Shown one piece after another: positions 1 to 8,537 of a stretch of DNA of 34,445 bases. Under the pieces are notes generated by a model. The model was not told the DNA's origin. It did no database searches and worked only from the letters and a program-made list of their open reading frames with translations. The DNA comes from Modestobacter sp. Lineage in GTDB: Bacteria; Actinomycetota; Actinomycetes; Mycobacteriales; Geodermatophilaceae. The position numbers and the translations under genes were made by a program. How positions within the stretch are numbered: the stretch's first letter is position 1; the number at the start of each line of letters is the position of its first letter. The stretch covers positions 1 through 34,445 of the forward strand of contig JAICZD010000004.1 in the NCBI GenBank assembly GCA_025933855.1, read 5' to 3'.

Positions 1-390
1 CGTGTCGATCAGCGGCCACAGCAGCGGCAGCACGGTCCGGTCGACGAAGATGACCTCGTCCTCGGCGTGGTTTGCGATGTAGGTCAGCTGCTCGGGGAAC
101 AGCCGGATGTTCAAGGTGTGCACCACCCGGCCGGAGCAGGGACCGGCGAAGTACAGCTCGAGGTGGCGGGCGGAGTTCCAGGCGAAGGTCGCGATCCGGC
201 CGTCGGCGCTGATCCCGAGCCCGTCGAACACGCCGCCCAGCCGGCGGGTGCGCTGCGCCCACTCGGCGTAGCTGGACCGGACCTTGCCGCTGGGGTTGTT
301 CGTCACGATCGGGACGTCGCCGTGGTGCTGCTCGGCGTGCCGGAAGATCATGTCCACCGTCAGAGGAACGTCCTGCATCAGCCCGCGCAT
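1..390 (-). CDS. Acyl-CoA synthetase (AMP-binding), N-terminal part
   Basis: The first 130 residues of a fatty-acid CoA ligase of the ANL superfamily run off the left edge of the window. These enzymes activate carboxylic acids to acyl-AMP and then to acyl-CoA. The N-terminus reads MRGLMQDVPLTVDMIF, followed by a segment with YAEW and RRLGGVFDGLGI, then FAWNSARHLELYFA, and HTLNIRLFPEQLTYIANHAED, which are typical of long-chain acyl-CoA synthetases. The P-loop, adenylation core and C-terminal lid lie outside the window, so substrate chain length cannot be judged. The ATG at 390 is preceded at 6 nt by CACCAT (402-397), a plausible -10 box for a leaderless mRNA; an inner ATG at 378 is an alternative start. 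It is divergent from the sugar-uptake operon and probably unrelated to it. Confidence 0.85.
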   Translation of the reverse strand, partial: MRGLMQDVPLTVDMIFRHAEQHHGDVPIVTNNPSGKVRSSYAEWAQRTRRLGGVFDGLGISADGRIATFAWNSARHLELYFAGPCSGRVVHTLNIRLFPEQLTYIANHAEDEVIFVDRTVLPLLWPLIDT

Positions 391-517
391 GGCCGCATGG
401 TGCCAGTGACCCGCCGCACGATCCAGGGAATGCCGCGCGGCCCGGCGGCGGGCGCCCCGTGCGGTGACCGGCGACGGACCCGTTACGAGACCGTGACGCT
501 CCTTTGCGGGCGAGCCC

Positions 518-548
518 TTGACGGGACACCCATGTTAACGCTCACAAT
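518..548 (+). promoter_or_regulatory. Putative promoter of the sugar-uptake operon
   Basis: TTGACG at 518-523 is a good -35 box and CACAAT at 543-548 a fair -10 (4 of 6 matches to TATAAT), with a long 19-nt spacer. The LacI-type operator at 533-546 covers the spacer and the start of the -10, so a bound repressor would block RNA polymerase. The boxes are read from sequence; promoter activity is inferred. Confidence 0.5.
533..546. promoter_or_regulatory. LacI-family operator upstream of chvE
   Basis: TGTTAACGCTCACA is a 14-bp imperfect palindrome with the central CG typical of LacI-family sites. It differs at two positions from the perfect palindrome TGTTAGCGCTAACA at 6013-6026. Shared form and position before both halves of the arabinose gene set point to the LacI-type protein encoded at 4939-6018 as the binder. 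Confidence 0.75.
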
Positions 549-616
549 TGCGCTCGCTCGCTGTTGCGGGCCTGCGCCGGCCAACTCGGCGGCAGATGTC
601 TCGAGGAGGAGATTCA

Positions 617-1771
617 GTGAGCAGGAAGCTCAGGTTGACCGCCCTGGCGGGCGCACTCGCGATGGGGCTGGTGGCCTGTGGCGGCAGCGGCGCGGGAAGC
701 AGCTCGTCGGCCGGCGAGAGCGCCGCCCCCGCGGACCAGACCATCGGCGTGTCCATGCCGACCCAGACCTCCGAGCGGTGGATCGCCGACGGCAACGCCG
801 TCAAGGACCAGCTGGAGAAGAAGGGCTACAAGGTCGATCTCCAGTACGCCAACAACGACATCCCCACCCAGTCCCAGCAGGTCGACCAGATGATCACCCA
901 GGGCGAGGACCTGCTGGTCGTCGCCGCGATCGACGGCACCGCGCTGAGCAGCCAGCTGCAGGCCGCCGCCGACGCCGGCATCCCGGTGATCAGCTACGAC
1001 CGGCTGATCCGCGACACCCCGAACGTCGACTTCTACGTCAGCTTCGACAACTACAAGGTCGGCGTCGCGCAGGGCACCGCGCTGCTCACCGGCCTGGGTC
1101 TGCTGAACAAGGACGGCTCGAAGGGCACCGCCACCGGGCCGTTCAACATCGAGCTGTTCGCCGGCTCGCTGGACGACAACAACGCCGGGTTCTTCTTCAA
1201 CGGTGCCGTCGACACCCTCAAGCCCTACCTCGACGACGGCACCCTGGTCGTCAAGTCCGGCCAGACGAGCATCGAGCAGGCCGCGACGCTGCGCTGGGAC
1301 CAGGAGACGGCGCAGAAGCGCATGGAGGACCTGCTGACCAAGTCCTACAACGACGGGTCCAAGGTCGCCGGCGTGCTCTCGCCCTACGACGGCATCTCCC
1401 GTGGCGTCATCACCGCGCTGCAGAACGCCGGCTACGGCCCGACCCTCACGTCGCAGCCCCTGGCGATGCCGGTCATCACCGGTCAGGACGCCGAGATCGC
1501 CTCGGTCAAGCTGATCAACGACGGGGTCCAGAGCTCCACCGTCTTCAAGGACACCCGCACGCTGGCCGCCCAGGCCGTGACCGCCGCCGAGGCGTTCCTC
1601 AAGGGCGACAAGCCGGAGGCCAACGACACCAAGACCTACGACAACGGTCAGAAGGTCGTCCCGTCGTACCTGCTGCCGATCCAGACCGTCTACAAGGACG
1701 ACATCCAGAAGGTCCTGATCGACTCCGGCTACTGGACGGCCGACGAGGTCGCCAAGGGCCAGGCGGGCTGA
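617..1771 (+). CDS. chvE: Multiple-monosaccharide ABC transporter substrate-binding lipoprotein
   Basis: A periplasmic-binding-protein-like lipoprotein of 384 residues that captures sugars outside the membrane for the MmsAB transporter. GTG at 617 is chosen because GAGGAGGAG (604-612) lies just upstream and the product then begins with a short lipoprotein signal: basic VSRKLR, a hydrophobic stretch, and lipobox LVAC with Cys21. A Ser/Gly/Ala-rich tether follows, then a type-1 sugar-binding fold ([38 protein letters not shown]). This matches the ChvE group, whose members bind arabinose, galactose, glucose or xylose. The arabinose catabolic genes downstream make L-arabinose the likeliest ligand, by context only. 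It is followed by a strong hairpin (1790-1828) before mmsA. Confidence 0.9.
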   Translation: MSRKLRLTALAGALAMGLVACGGSGAGSSSSAGESAAPADQTIGVSMPTQTSERWIADGNAVKDQLEKKGYKVDLQYANNDIPTQSQQVDQMITQGEDLLVVAAIDGTALSSQLQAAADAGIPVISYDRLIRDTPNVDFYVSFDNYKVGVAQGTALLTGLGLLNKDGSKGTATGPFNIELFAGSLDDNNAGFFFNGAVDTLKPYLDDGTLVVKSGQTSIEQAATLRWDQETAQKRMEDLLTKSYNDGSKVAGVLSPYDGISRGVITALQNAGYGPTLTSQPLAMPVITGQDAEIASVKLINDGVQSSTVFKDTRTLAAQAVTAAEAFLKGDKPEANDTKTYDNGQKVVPSYLLPIQTVYKDDIQKVLIDSGYWTADEVAKGQAG

Positions 1772-1789
1772 CGGTCCGACCCCTGAGTT

Positions 1790-1828
1790 CCGGCCGGGCC
1801 CGGTGGCACGACCCCCGGGCCCGGCCGG
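1790..1828 (+). other. Intercistronic 14-bp perfect hairpin after chvE
   Basis: Positions 1790-1803 (CCGGCCGGGCCCGG) and 1815-1828 are perfect reverse complements separated by an 11-nt loop. It lies 18 nt past the chvE stop and well before mmsA. In binding-protein operons such structures commonly stabilise the upstream message or partly terminate transcription, raising binding protein over membrane components; that role is inferred here. No T-tract follows. Confidence 0.7.
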
Positions 1829-1894
1829 CACCACCCCGGCCGCAGGCCGGCCCAGCAGGACCGGGCGGAGCACCCCCGGCCGGCGCACACTCTC

Positions 1895-1926
1895 AGCCAC
1901 ATCACCGCGCAGCCACATCACCGCGC
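1895..1926. repeat. Two-unit 16-bp tandem repeat
   Basis: AGCCACATCACCGCGC occurs at 1895-1910 and again at 1911-1926, head to tail, in the 193-nt gap between chvE and mmsA. It is probably a local duplication; no function is evident. Confidence 0.85.
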
Positions 1927-1964
1927 AGCCCCAACACCGTGACGGACGAAGGACGACGCAGTCC

Positions 1965-3503
1965 ATGGACGACCACATCCTCGAGATGCGCTCCATCACC
2001 AAGACCTTCCCGGGCGTGAAGGCGCTGTCGGACGTGTCGCTCGCGGTCCGCCGCGGCGAGATCCACGCGATCTGCGGAGAGAACGGCGCCGGCAAGTCGA
2101 CGCTGATGAAGGTCCTCTCCGGCGTCTACCCCGCGGGCAGCTACGAGGGCGAGATCGTCTTCGACGGTCAGCCCGTCCGCTTCGCGGGGATCCGCGACAG
2201 CGAGCACATGGGGATCGTGATCATCCACCAGGAGCTCGCGCTGGTGCCCTACCTGTCGATCGCGGAGAACATCTTCCTCGGCAACGAGCGCCGCGGCCGG
2301 GGCGGGCTGATCGACTGGAACAAGGCGAACGCCGACGCCGCCGGGCTGCTGGACTCCGTCGGCCTGCGGGAGAACCCGGTGACCCCGGTCGGGCAGCTCG
2401 GCGTCGGCAAGCAGCAGCTCGTGGAGATCGCCAAGGCGCTGTCCAAGGACGTCAAGCTGCTCATCCTCGACGAGCCGACCGCCGCGCTCAACGACACCGA
2501 CTCCGCGCACCTGCTCGGCCTGCTCCGGCAGCTCAAGGAGCGCGGGATCACCTGCATCATGATCTCGCACAAGCTCAACGAGATCACCGCGATCGCCGAC
2601 AACGTGACCATCATCCGGGACGGCAAGACCGTGGAGACCCTCAGCCTGCACGCCGGCGAGGTCACCCAGGAGCGCATCATCCGCGGCATGGTCGGCCGGG
2701 ACCTGGAGTCCTACTACCCCGAGCGCGAGTCGCACCCCGGGGAGGAGGTGCTGCGGGTCGAGGACTGGACCGTCAAGCACCCCACCCAGGACCGGCTGGT
2801 GGTCGACCACGCCAACTTCTCCGTCCGCGCCGGCGAGGTGGTCGGGATCGCCGGGCTGATGGGCGCCGGGCGCACCGAGCTGGCGATGAGCATCTTCGGC
2901 CGCTCCTACGGCCGGGACATCACCGGCCGCGTCTACATGCACGGCAAGGAGGTCAGGGCGCGCACCGTCGCCGAGGCCATCGACCGCGGCATCGCCTACG
3001 CCACCGAGGACCGCAAGAAGTACGGCCTCAACCTCATCGAGGACATCCGGCGCAACGTCTCGGCGGCCGCGCTGTCCAAGCTCGCCACCCGCGGCTGGGT
3101 GAACGGGAACGAGGAGACCAAGGTGGCCGAGGACAGCCGGCGGGACATGAACATCAAGGCCCCCAGCGTGTCCTCGATCGTCGGCAAGCTCTCCGGTGGG
3201 AACCAGCAGAAGGTCGTGCTGTCCAAGTGGCTGTTCACCGACCCGGACGTGCTCATCCTCGACGAACCCACCCGGGGCATCGACGTCGGCGCCAAGTACG
3301 AGATCTACACGATCATCAACAAGCTGGTCGCAGCCGGGAAGGCCGTCGTGGTCATCTCCTCCGAGCTGCCCGAACTGCTCGGGATCTGCGACCGGATCTA
3401 CACGCTGTCCGCCGGCCGGATCACCGGCGAGCTGCCGGTGCATGAGGCCACCCAGGAGAGCCTCATGGTGCTCATGACCAAGGAGAGGGAGCTCGCAGCA
3501 TGA
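1965..3503 (+). CDS. mmsA: Multiple-monosaccharide ABC transporter, double ATP-binding protein
   Basis: A 512-residue tandem-ATPase subunit (GguA/XylG type) that powers sugar import. Domain 1 has Walker A GENGAGKS (residues 38-45) and Walker [12 protein letters not shown]. Domain 2 has a degenerate Walker A (GLMGAGRTE) but a good signature LSGGNQQK and Walker [14 protein letters not shown] weak second P-loop is usual in this carbohydrate family. ATG 1965 gives the family-typical N-terminus [21 protein letters not shown], and GAAGGA lies upstream; in-frame codons before it are low-complexity and unlike the family. Its stop overlaps the mmsB start (ATGA, 3500-3503), so the two are probably translationally coupled. 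Confidence 0.93.
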   Translation: MDDHILEMRSITKTFPGVKALSDVSLAVRRGEIHAICGENGAGKSTLMKVLSGVYPAGSYEGEIVFDGQPVRFAGIRDSEHMGIVIIHQELALVPYLSIAENIFLGNERRGRGGLIDWNKANADAAGLLDSVGLRENPVTPVGQLGVGKQQLVEIAKALSKDVKLLILDEPTAALNDTDSAHLLGLLRQLKERGITCIMISHKLNEITAIADNVTIIRDGKTVETLSLHAGEVTQERIIRGMVGRDLESYYPERESHPGEEVLRVEDWTVKHPTQDRLVVDHANFSVRAGEVVGIAGLMGAGRTELAMSIFGRSYGRDITGRVYMHGKEVRARTVAEAIDRGIAYATEDRKKYGLNLIEDIRRNVSAAALSKLATRGWVNGNEETKVAEDSRRDMNIKAPSVSSIVGKLSGGNQQKVVLSKWLFTDPDVLILDEPTRGIDVGAKYEIYTIINKLVAAGKAVVVISSELPELLGICDRIYTLSAGRITGELPVHEATQESLMVLMTKERELAA

Positions 3504-4753
3504 CCAGGACCGTGCCGCCGGAGACCAACGACACCCCCGCGGAGGTGCAGGCCACCCCGACGGCCGCCCTGCACGGCGGTACCAGCGACCTGCGCGAGCT
3601 GATCACGCGCAACATGCGGACCAGCGGCATCTACGTCGCGTTCGTGGCGATCATCGCGCTGTTCGCGGTCCTCACCGGGGGCACGTCGCTCAGCCCCGGC
3701 AACATCACGAACATCGTCCTGCAGTACTCCTACATCCTGGTGCTGGCCATCGGCATGGTCATCGTGATCATCGCCGGGCACATCGACCTGTCGGTCGGGT
3801 CGGTCGTCGCGCTGACCGGTGCGGTCTCCGCCGTCCTGGTCATCCAGCATGGGATGCCGTGGTGGGTCGGCGTCCTCGCGGCCATCGCCGTGGGCCTGGC
3901 AGTGGGCGCGTGGCACGGCTTCTGGGTCGCCTACGTCGGCATCCCTGCCTTCATCGTCACCCTCGCCGGCATGCTGCTGTTCCGCGGCCTCACGCTGCAG
4001 GTGCTGCACAACATCTCGCTGTCGCCGTTCCCCCCGGCGTACGGCAAGGTGGCCAGCGGCTTCCTCAACGGGCTGATCGGCGGCAACGGCTACGACGCCT
4101 TCACCCTGCTCATCGGCGTGCTGGCGGTGGCCGGCTACGCGGTCAGCGGCTTCCGCACCCGGCTCGCGCGGATCCGCTACAAGCAGCCGGTCGAGTCCTT
4201 CCCGCTGTTCGTCGCTCGGGTGGTCGCCGTCGGCGCCGTCGTGATGGCCTTCGCCTGGCAGCTGGCCCACGCCCGTGGCCTGCCGATCGTGCTGATCATC
4301 CTGGGCGTGCTCGTCGTGGCCTACGGCGTCATCACCAACCGCTCGGTCTTCGGCCGGCAGGTCTACGCGATCGGCGGCAACCTCTCGGCCGCGACGCTGT
4401 CCGGCGTGAAGGTCAGGATGGTGAACTTCTGGATCTTCGTGAACATGGGCTTCCTGTCCGCGGTCGCCGGGGTCATCTACTCCTCCCGGTCCAACGGTGC
4501 CCAGCCCGCGGCGGGCAACATGTTCGAGCTCGACGCCATCGCCGCCGCCTTCATCGGCGGTGCCGCGGTCACCGGCGGCGTCGGCACGGTGGTCGGCGCC
4601 ATGGTCGGTGGTCTCATCATGGCCGTGATGAGCAACGGCATGCAGCTGATGGGCATCGACCAGTCCGTCCAGTCGGTGGTCAAGGGTCTGGTGCTGCTGC
4701 TGGCCGTCGCCTTCGACGTCTACAACAAGCGCCGCGCCGGCTCCTCCCGCTGA
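3500..4753 (+). CDS. mmsB: Multiple-monosaccharide ABC transporter permease
   Basis: A 417-residue integral membrane permease of the GguB/XylH (BPD_transp_2) family that forms the sugar channel with MmsA. After about 45 hydrophilic residues it has many hydrophobic segments, including [20 protein letters not shown], the typical family motif in which [13 protein letters not shown] marks the permease core, and [14 protein letters not shown] near the coupling region. The C-terminus is [17 protein letters not shown]. The start ATG overlaps the mmsA stop by 4 nt, with AGGAGAGGGA about 9 nt upstream. It is the last gene of the uptake operon and is followed by a strong hairpin at 4767-4800. Confidence 0.93.
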   Translation: MTRTVPPETNDTPAEVQATPTAALHGGTSDLRELITRNMRTSGIYVAFVAIIALFAVLTGGTSLSPGNITNIVLQYSYILVLAIGMVIVIIAGHIDLSVGSVVALTGAVSAVLVIQHGMPWWVGVLAAIAVGLAVGAWHGFWVAYVGIPAFIVTLAGMLLFRGLTLQVLHNISLSPFPPAYGKVASGFLNGLIGGNGYDAFTLLIGVLAVAGYAVSGFRTRLARIRYKQPVESFPLFVARVVAVGAVVMAFAWQLAHARGLPIVLIILGVLVVAYGVITNRSVFGRQVYAIGGNLSAATLSGVKVRMVNFWIFVNMGFLSAVAGVIYSSRSNGAQPAAGNMFELDAIAAAFIGGAAVTGGVGTVVGAMVGGLIMAVMSNGMQLMGIDQSVQSVVKGLVLLLAVAFDVYNKRRAGSSR

Positions 4754-4766
4754 GCCGCCCGGTCGT

Positions 4767-4800
4767 CGCGCACCCCGGCGCACCGGCGCCAGGGTGCGCG
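4767..4800 (+). terminator. Hairpin terminator after mmsB
   Basis: CGCGCACCC (4767-4775) pairs with GGGTGCGCG (4792-4800), and inside it GGCGC pairs with GCGCC around the loop ACCG. The compound stem lies 13 nt past the mmsB stop. There is no T-run, which is common for terminators in high-GC actinobacteria. It would separate the transporter genes from the regulator gene. Confidence 0.65.
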
Positions 4801-4938
4801 AGGACCGCGGCCGACCCCGGTGACGCACCGATCCGCCGGTGTGTCGATCCGGTGGTCGCGCCCGGACGTCGACCCGGCACGCCGGTGCCAACCCGAGGGC
4901 CGGTCCGGCTGCCCGTCGGTCCGAGGAGAGGAGTCACG

Positions 4939-6018
4939 GTGGAGCCCAGGAGCGTCTCTCGCGCGCTCGTCATGTCCGACGTCGCGGCGCGGGCGGGCGT
5001 CTCCCACCAGACCGTCTCGCGGGTGATCAACGGCCACCCGCACGTCGCCGCGGCGACCCGCGAGCGGGTGCAACGGGCGATCGAGGAGCTCGGCTACCGG
5101 CCGAACACCGCCGCCCGGGCGCTGGTCACCGGCTCGACCCGGACCCTCGGCCTGGTCACCTCGCACATCAACCAGTACGGCCCCGCCCAGACCCTGCTGG
5201 GCCTGGAGGCGGCGGCCCGCGCGGCGGGCTACTCGCTGAGCGTCGCGATCCTGGACGACGACACCGTGGACGCCATGCGGGAGGCCGTCGACCGGTTCGT
5301 CGCCCAGTCCGTCGACGCGGTGGTGGCGCTGTCCACCTACGGGCAGGCCGTGGAGGCGCTGCGCCGGTTCGACGCGCCGGTGCCGCTGATCGCCGTCCAG
5401 GTGGGGCGGGACGAGCAGCGCCCGACCGTGTGGGTGGACCAGGAGGCCGGCGGGGGGCTGGCCACCCGGCACCTGCTGGACCTCGGGCACCGGACGGTGC
5501 ACCACATCTCCGGCCCGGCGGACTCGCTGGAGGCCCGGGGCCGGATCGTCGGCTGGCGCCGGGAACTGGTCGCCGCCGGAGCCGTCGTCCCGCCGATGCT
5601 GCACGGTGACTGGTGGCCGGTCACCGGGTACGCCGCCGGCCGGGAACTCGCCGCGCGGATCCGGAGTGGCGGGCCGGGCCCCGACGTCACCGCGGTGTTC
5701 GTGGCCAACGACCAGATGGCGCTCGGCCTGCTCAACGCCCTGCACGAGGCGGGGGTCTCGGTACCCGACGAGGTCAGCGTCGTCGGCTTCGACGACGTGC
5801 CGGAGGCGGCCTACTACACCCCGCCGCTGACCACCGTGCGGCAGGACTTCGCCGAGCTGGGCCGGCGCGGGGTCGAGCTGATCCTCTCCCGGCTGCGCGG
5901 CGAGCACATCCACGTCGACGCGGTGACCCCGCGGCTGGTCGTGCGGTCGAGCACCGCGGCGCCGCCGTGCGCGCGGCGGCCGGCGGGTTCCCGGCACGCT
6001 GGCGAGCAGGTATGTTAG
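4939..6018 (+). CDS. LacI-family transcriptional regulator of the arabinose genes
   Basis: A 359-residue repressor. The helix-turn-helix and hinge lie near the N-terminus (MSDVAARAGVSHQTVSRVIN, then YRPNTAARALV), followed by a periplasmic-binding-protein-like effector domain (TRTLGLVTSH, VFVANDQMALGLLNALHEAGV, VSVVGFDDVPEAAYYTPPLTTVRQD). GTG 4939 is chosen because GAGGAGAGGAG sits just upstream. The gene lies between the uptake operon and araBDA on the same strand. Its last codons and stop overlap a perfect operator, TGTTAGCGCTAACA (6013-6026), and a near copy lies before chvE. The likely ligand is arabinose or a phosphorylated intermediate, by context. It could be called an AraR-like LacI-type regulator, but it is not the GntR-type AraR of Bacillus. 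Confidence 0.9.
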   Translation: MEPRSVSRALVMSDVAARAGVSHQTVSRVINGHPHVAAATRERVQRAIEELGYRPNTAARALVTGSTRTLGLVTSHINQYGPAQTLLGLEAAARAAGYSLSVAILDDDTVDAMREAVDRFVAQSVDAVVALSTYGQAVEALRRFDAPVPLIAVQVGRDEQRPTVWVDQEAGGGLATRHLLDLGHRTVHHISGPADSLEARGRIVGWRRELVAAGAVVPPMLHGDWWPVTGYAAGRELAARIRSGGPGPDVTAVFVANDQMALGLLNALHEAGVSVPDEVSVVGFDDVPEAAYYTPPLTTVRQDFAELGRRGVELILSRLRGEHIHVDAVTPRLVVRSSTAAPPCARRPAGSRHAGEQVC

Positions 6019-6026
6019 CGCTAACA
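6013..6026. promoter_or_regulatory. LacI-family operator at the lacI end, before araB
   Basis: TGTTAGCGCTAACA is a perfect 14-bp palindrome. Its first six bases are the last two codons of the regulator gene (TGT TAG). It lies 60 nt before the araB start. Overlapping TATGTT (6011-6016) could be a -10 box with a weak TTCCCG -35 at 5988-5993. A bound repressor could block both this promoter and read-through from the regulator gene. Confidence 0.85.
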
Positions 6027-6085
6027 AATCGTAGCCCCCGGCTTCGGCTGCACCCTCGGCGACGCTGCTCCCTGGAGGAGAACTG

Positions 6086-7843
6086 ATGCCCCACGAGCGG
6101 GATCCCCACGTCATCGGCGTGGACTTCGGAACGCTGTCGGGACGCGCCGTCGTCGTGCGGGTGCGGGACGGGGCCGAGCTGGCCAGCGCCGTCCACCCGT
6201 ACCCGCACGCGGTCGTCGAGCGCACGCTGCCGGCGACGGGGGAGCCGCTGCCTCCGGACTGGGCGCTGCAGCTGCCCGGCGACTGGCTGGAGGTGCTGCG
6301 CACGGCGGTTCCCGAAGCGCTCGCCGCCAGCGGCGTGGCCCCCGAGGACGTCGTCGGCATCGGGACGGACTTCACCGCCTGCACCGTGCTGCCGACCACC
6401 ACCGACGGCACCCCGCTGAGCGACCTCCCCCGGTTCCGGGACCGCCGGCACGCCTATCCCAAGCTCTGGAAGCACCACGCCGCCCAGCCGCAGGCCGACC
6501 GGATCAACGCCCTGGCCGAGAAGCGCGGGGAGAGCTGGCTGGCCCGCTACGGCGGCAGGATCTCCAGCGAGTGGGAGTTCGCCAAGGCACTGCAGCTGCT
6601 GGAGGAGGACCCCGAGGTCTACGCCGCCACCGAGCGCTGGGTGGAGGCGGCCGACTGGATCATCTGGCAGCTGTGCGGCAGCTACGTGCGCAACGCCTGC
6701 ACCGCCGGCTACAAGGGCATCTACCAGGACGGGCACTACCCGTCGCGGGAATACCTGGCCGCGCTGAACCCGGAGTTCGCCGACTTCGTGGCCGGCAAGC
6801 TCGACCACCCGATCGCCCAGCTCGGCGAGCGGGCCGGCGGGCTGACCGCCGAGGCCGCGGCCTGGACCGGGCTGCCGGAGGGCATCGCGGTGGCCGTGGG
6901 CAACGTCGACGCGCACGTCACCGCGCCGGCCGCGCAGGCCACCGAGCCCGGTCAGCTGCTGGCCGTGATGGGCACGTCCACCTGCCACGTGCTGCCCAGC
7001 GACTCCCTCGCCGACGTCCCGGGGATGTGCGGGGTCGTCGACGGCGGCATCGTGCCCGGGCTCTACGGCTACGAGGCCGGCCAGAGCGCGGTCGGCGACA
7101 TCTTCGGCTGGTTCGTCGAGTACGGCGTGCCGGCGTCCTACCGCGACGCGGCCGGGGCCCGCGGCGTGGGACTGCACGAGCACCTGACCGAGCTCGCCGC
7201 GGCGCAGGAGGTCGGGGAGCACGGCCTGGTGGCGCTGGACTGGCAGGGCGGCAACCGGTCGGTGCTGGTCGACGCCGAGCTCTCCGGGGTGGTCGTCGGG
7301 CAGACCCTGGCCACCCGGCCGGAGGACACCTACCGCGCGCTGCTGGAGGCCACCGCCTTCGGCACCCGCACGATCATCGAGTCCTTCGAGACCAGCGGCG
7401 TGCCGGTCACCGAGTTCGTCGTCGCCGGCGGGCTGCTGAAGAACGCCTTCCTCATGCAGGTCTACGCCGACGTCTGCCGCCGTCCGCTGTCGGTGATCGA
7501 CTCCCAGCAGGGCCCGGCGCTGGGCTCGGCCATCTACGCCGCGGTCGCCGCCGGCGCGTACCCCGACGTCACCACCGCCGCCCGCGCCATGGGCAAGGTG
7601 CGCCGCGGCGTCTACCAGCCCGATCCGCAGCGCGCCGACGCCTACGACGTCCTGTACGCCGAGTACCTGCAGCTGCACGACCACTTCGGCCGCGGCGGCA
7701 ACGACGTGCTGCACCGGCTCCGCGCGATCCGCCGCGCGGCGGTCGCGCGGGCGGGCCGCCCGGACGCCGCGGACCCCCACGACGTCGAGACCACCTCCTC
7801 GGCCCCGACCCCCACCCCCACCCCCCCGGAGCAGCCGGCGTGA
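6086..7843 (+). CDS. araB: Ribulokinase
   Basis: Phosphorylates L-ribulose to L-ribulose-5-phosphate with ATP, the second step of L-arabinose breakdown. The 585-residue protein has the FGGY-kinase layout: N-terminal phosphate-binding motif VIGVDFGTLSGRAVVV, GIGTDFTACTVLP, VGNVDAHVTAPA, MGTSTCHVL, and the C-terminal adenosine motif VVAGGLLKNAFLMQVYADV. HDHFGRGGNDVLHRLRAIRR is the usual family end, after which about 35 extra residues rich in Pro, Thr and Ala follow, encoded partly by runs of C (7809-7827). GGAGGAG stands just before ATG 6086. The stop overlaps the araD GTG by 4 nt. First gene of araBDA, probably under the operator at 6013-6026. Confidence 0.95.
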   Translation: MPHERDPHVIGVDFGTLSGRAVVVRVRDGAELASAVHPYPHAVVERTLPATGEPLPPDWALQLPGDWLEVLRTAVPEALAASGVAPEDVVGIGTDFTACTVLPTTTDGTPLSDLPRFRDRRHAYPKLWKHHAAQPQADRINALAEKRGESWLARYGGRISSEWEFAKALQLLEEDPEVYAATERWVEAADWIIWQLCGSYVRNACTAGYKGIYQDGHYPSREYLAALNPEFADFVAGKLDHPIAQLGERAGGLTAEAAAWTGLPEGIAVAVGNVDAHVTAPAAQATEPGQLLAVMGTSTCHVLPSDSLADVPGMCGVVDGGIVPGLYGYEAGQSAVGDIFGWFVEYGVPASYRDAAGARGVGLHEHLTELAAAQEVGEHGLVALDWQGGNRSVLVDAELSGVVVGQTLATRPEDTYRALLEATAFGTRTIIESFETSGVPVTEFVVAGGLLKNAFLMQVYADVCRRPLSVIDSQQGPALGSAIYAAVAAGAYPDVTTAARAMGKVRRGVYQPDPQRADAYDVLYAEYLQLHDHFGRGGNDVLHRLRAIRRAAVARAGRPDAADPHDVETTSSAPTPTPTPPEQPA

Positions 7844-8523
7844 CCGGGACCACCGTCGCCGTCGAGCGCGGCACCCACCAGGCGCAGCGGGAGCACGTCG
7901 CGGCGCTGCACGCCGAGCTGACCCGGTACGCGCTGGTGACCTGGACGGCGGGGAACGTCTCGGAGCGGGTGCCGGGTGAGGACCTCTTCGTCATCAAGGG
8001 CAGCGGCGTCTCCTACGACGAGCTGACCTGGGAGGGCATCACCGTCTGCGCCCTGGACGGCACCGTCGTCGACGGGGTGCGCGCGCCGTCGTCCGACACC
8101 GCCGCGCACGCCTACGTCTACCGGTCGATGCCGGAGGTCCACGGGCAGGTGCACACGCACAGCCCCTACGCCGCGGCGTGGGCCGCGCGCGGGGAGGAGA
8201 TCCCCTGCGTGCTCACCGCGATGGCCGACGAGTTCGGCGGCCCCATCCCGGTCGGGCCGTTCGCGCTGATCGGCGACGACTCCATCGGTCAGGGCATCGT
8301 CGCGACGCTGTCCGGCTCCCGCTCGCCGGCGGTGCTCATGCAGAACCACGGCGTCTTCACCATCGGGCCCTCGGCGAGGGCCGCGGTCAAGGCCGCGGTC
8401 ATGACCGAGGACGTCGCCCGCACCGTGCACCTCTCCCGCCAGCTCGGCGAGCCCATCCCGATCGCGCAGGCGGACATCGACTCGCTGTACGCGCGCTACC
8501 AGAACGTCTACGGCCAGCGTTGA
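7840..8523 (+). CDS. araD: L-ribulose-5-phosphate 4-epimerase
   Basis: Converts L-ribulose-5-phosphate to D-xylulose-5-phosphate, the last committed step before the pentose phosphate pathway. The 227-residue class II aldolase-like protein shows the phosphate-binding motif TAGNVSER (37-43), the SSDT motif with Asp86, metal-binding His105 and His107 in [11 protein letters not shown], and a third His170 in [10 protein letters not shown]. The length matches AraD. The GTG start overlaps the araB stop (GTGA), implying translational coupling. SgbE/UlaF paralogues are similar, but the flanking araB and araA settle the assignment. Confidence 0.94.
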   Translation: MTGTTVAVERGTHQAQREHVAALHAELTRYALVTWTAGNVSERVPGEDLFVIKGSGVSYDELTWEGITVCALDGTVVDGVRAPSSDTAAHAYVYRSMPEVHGQVHTHSPYAAAWAARGEEIPCVLTAMADEFGGPIPVGPFALIGDDSIGQGIVATLSGSRSPAVLMQNHGVFTIGPSARAAVKAAVMTEDVARTVHLSRQLGEPIPIAQADIDSLYARYQNVYGQR

Positions 8524-8537
8524 GAGAGGACCAGTCA

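Noticed and set aside
1895-1926. Direct repeats considered as a CRISPR or iteron array
   Set aside because: Only two units, head to tail with no spacers, in an operon gap.
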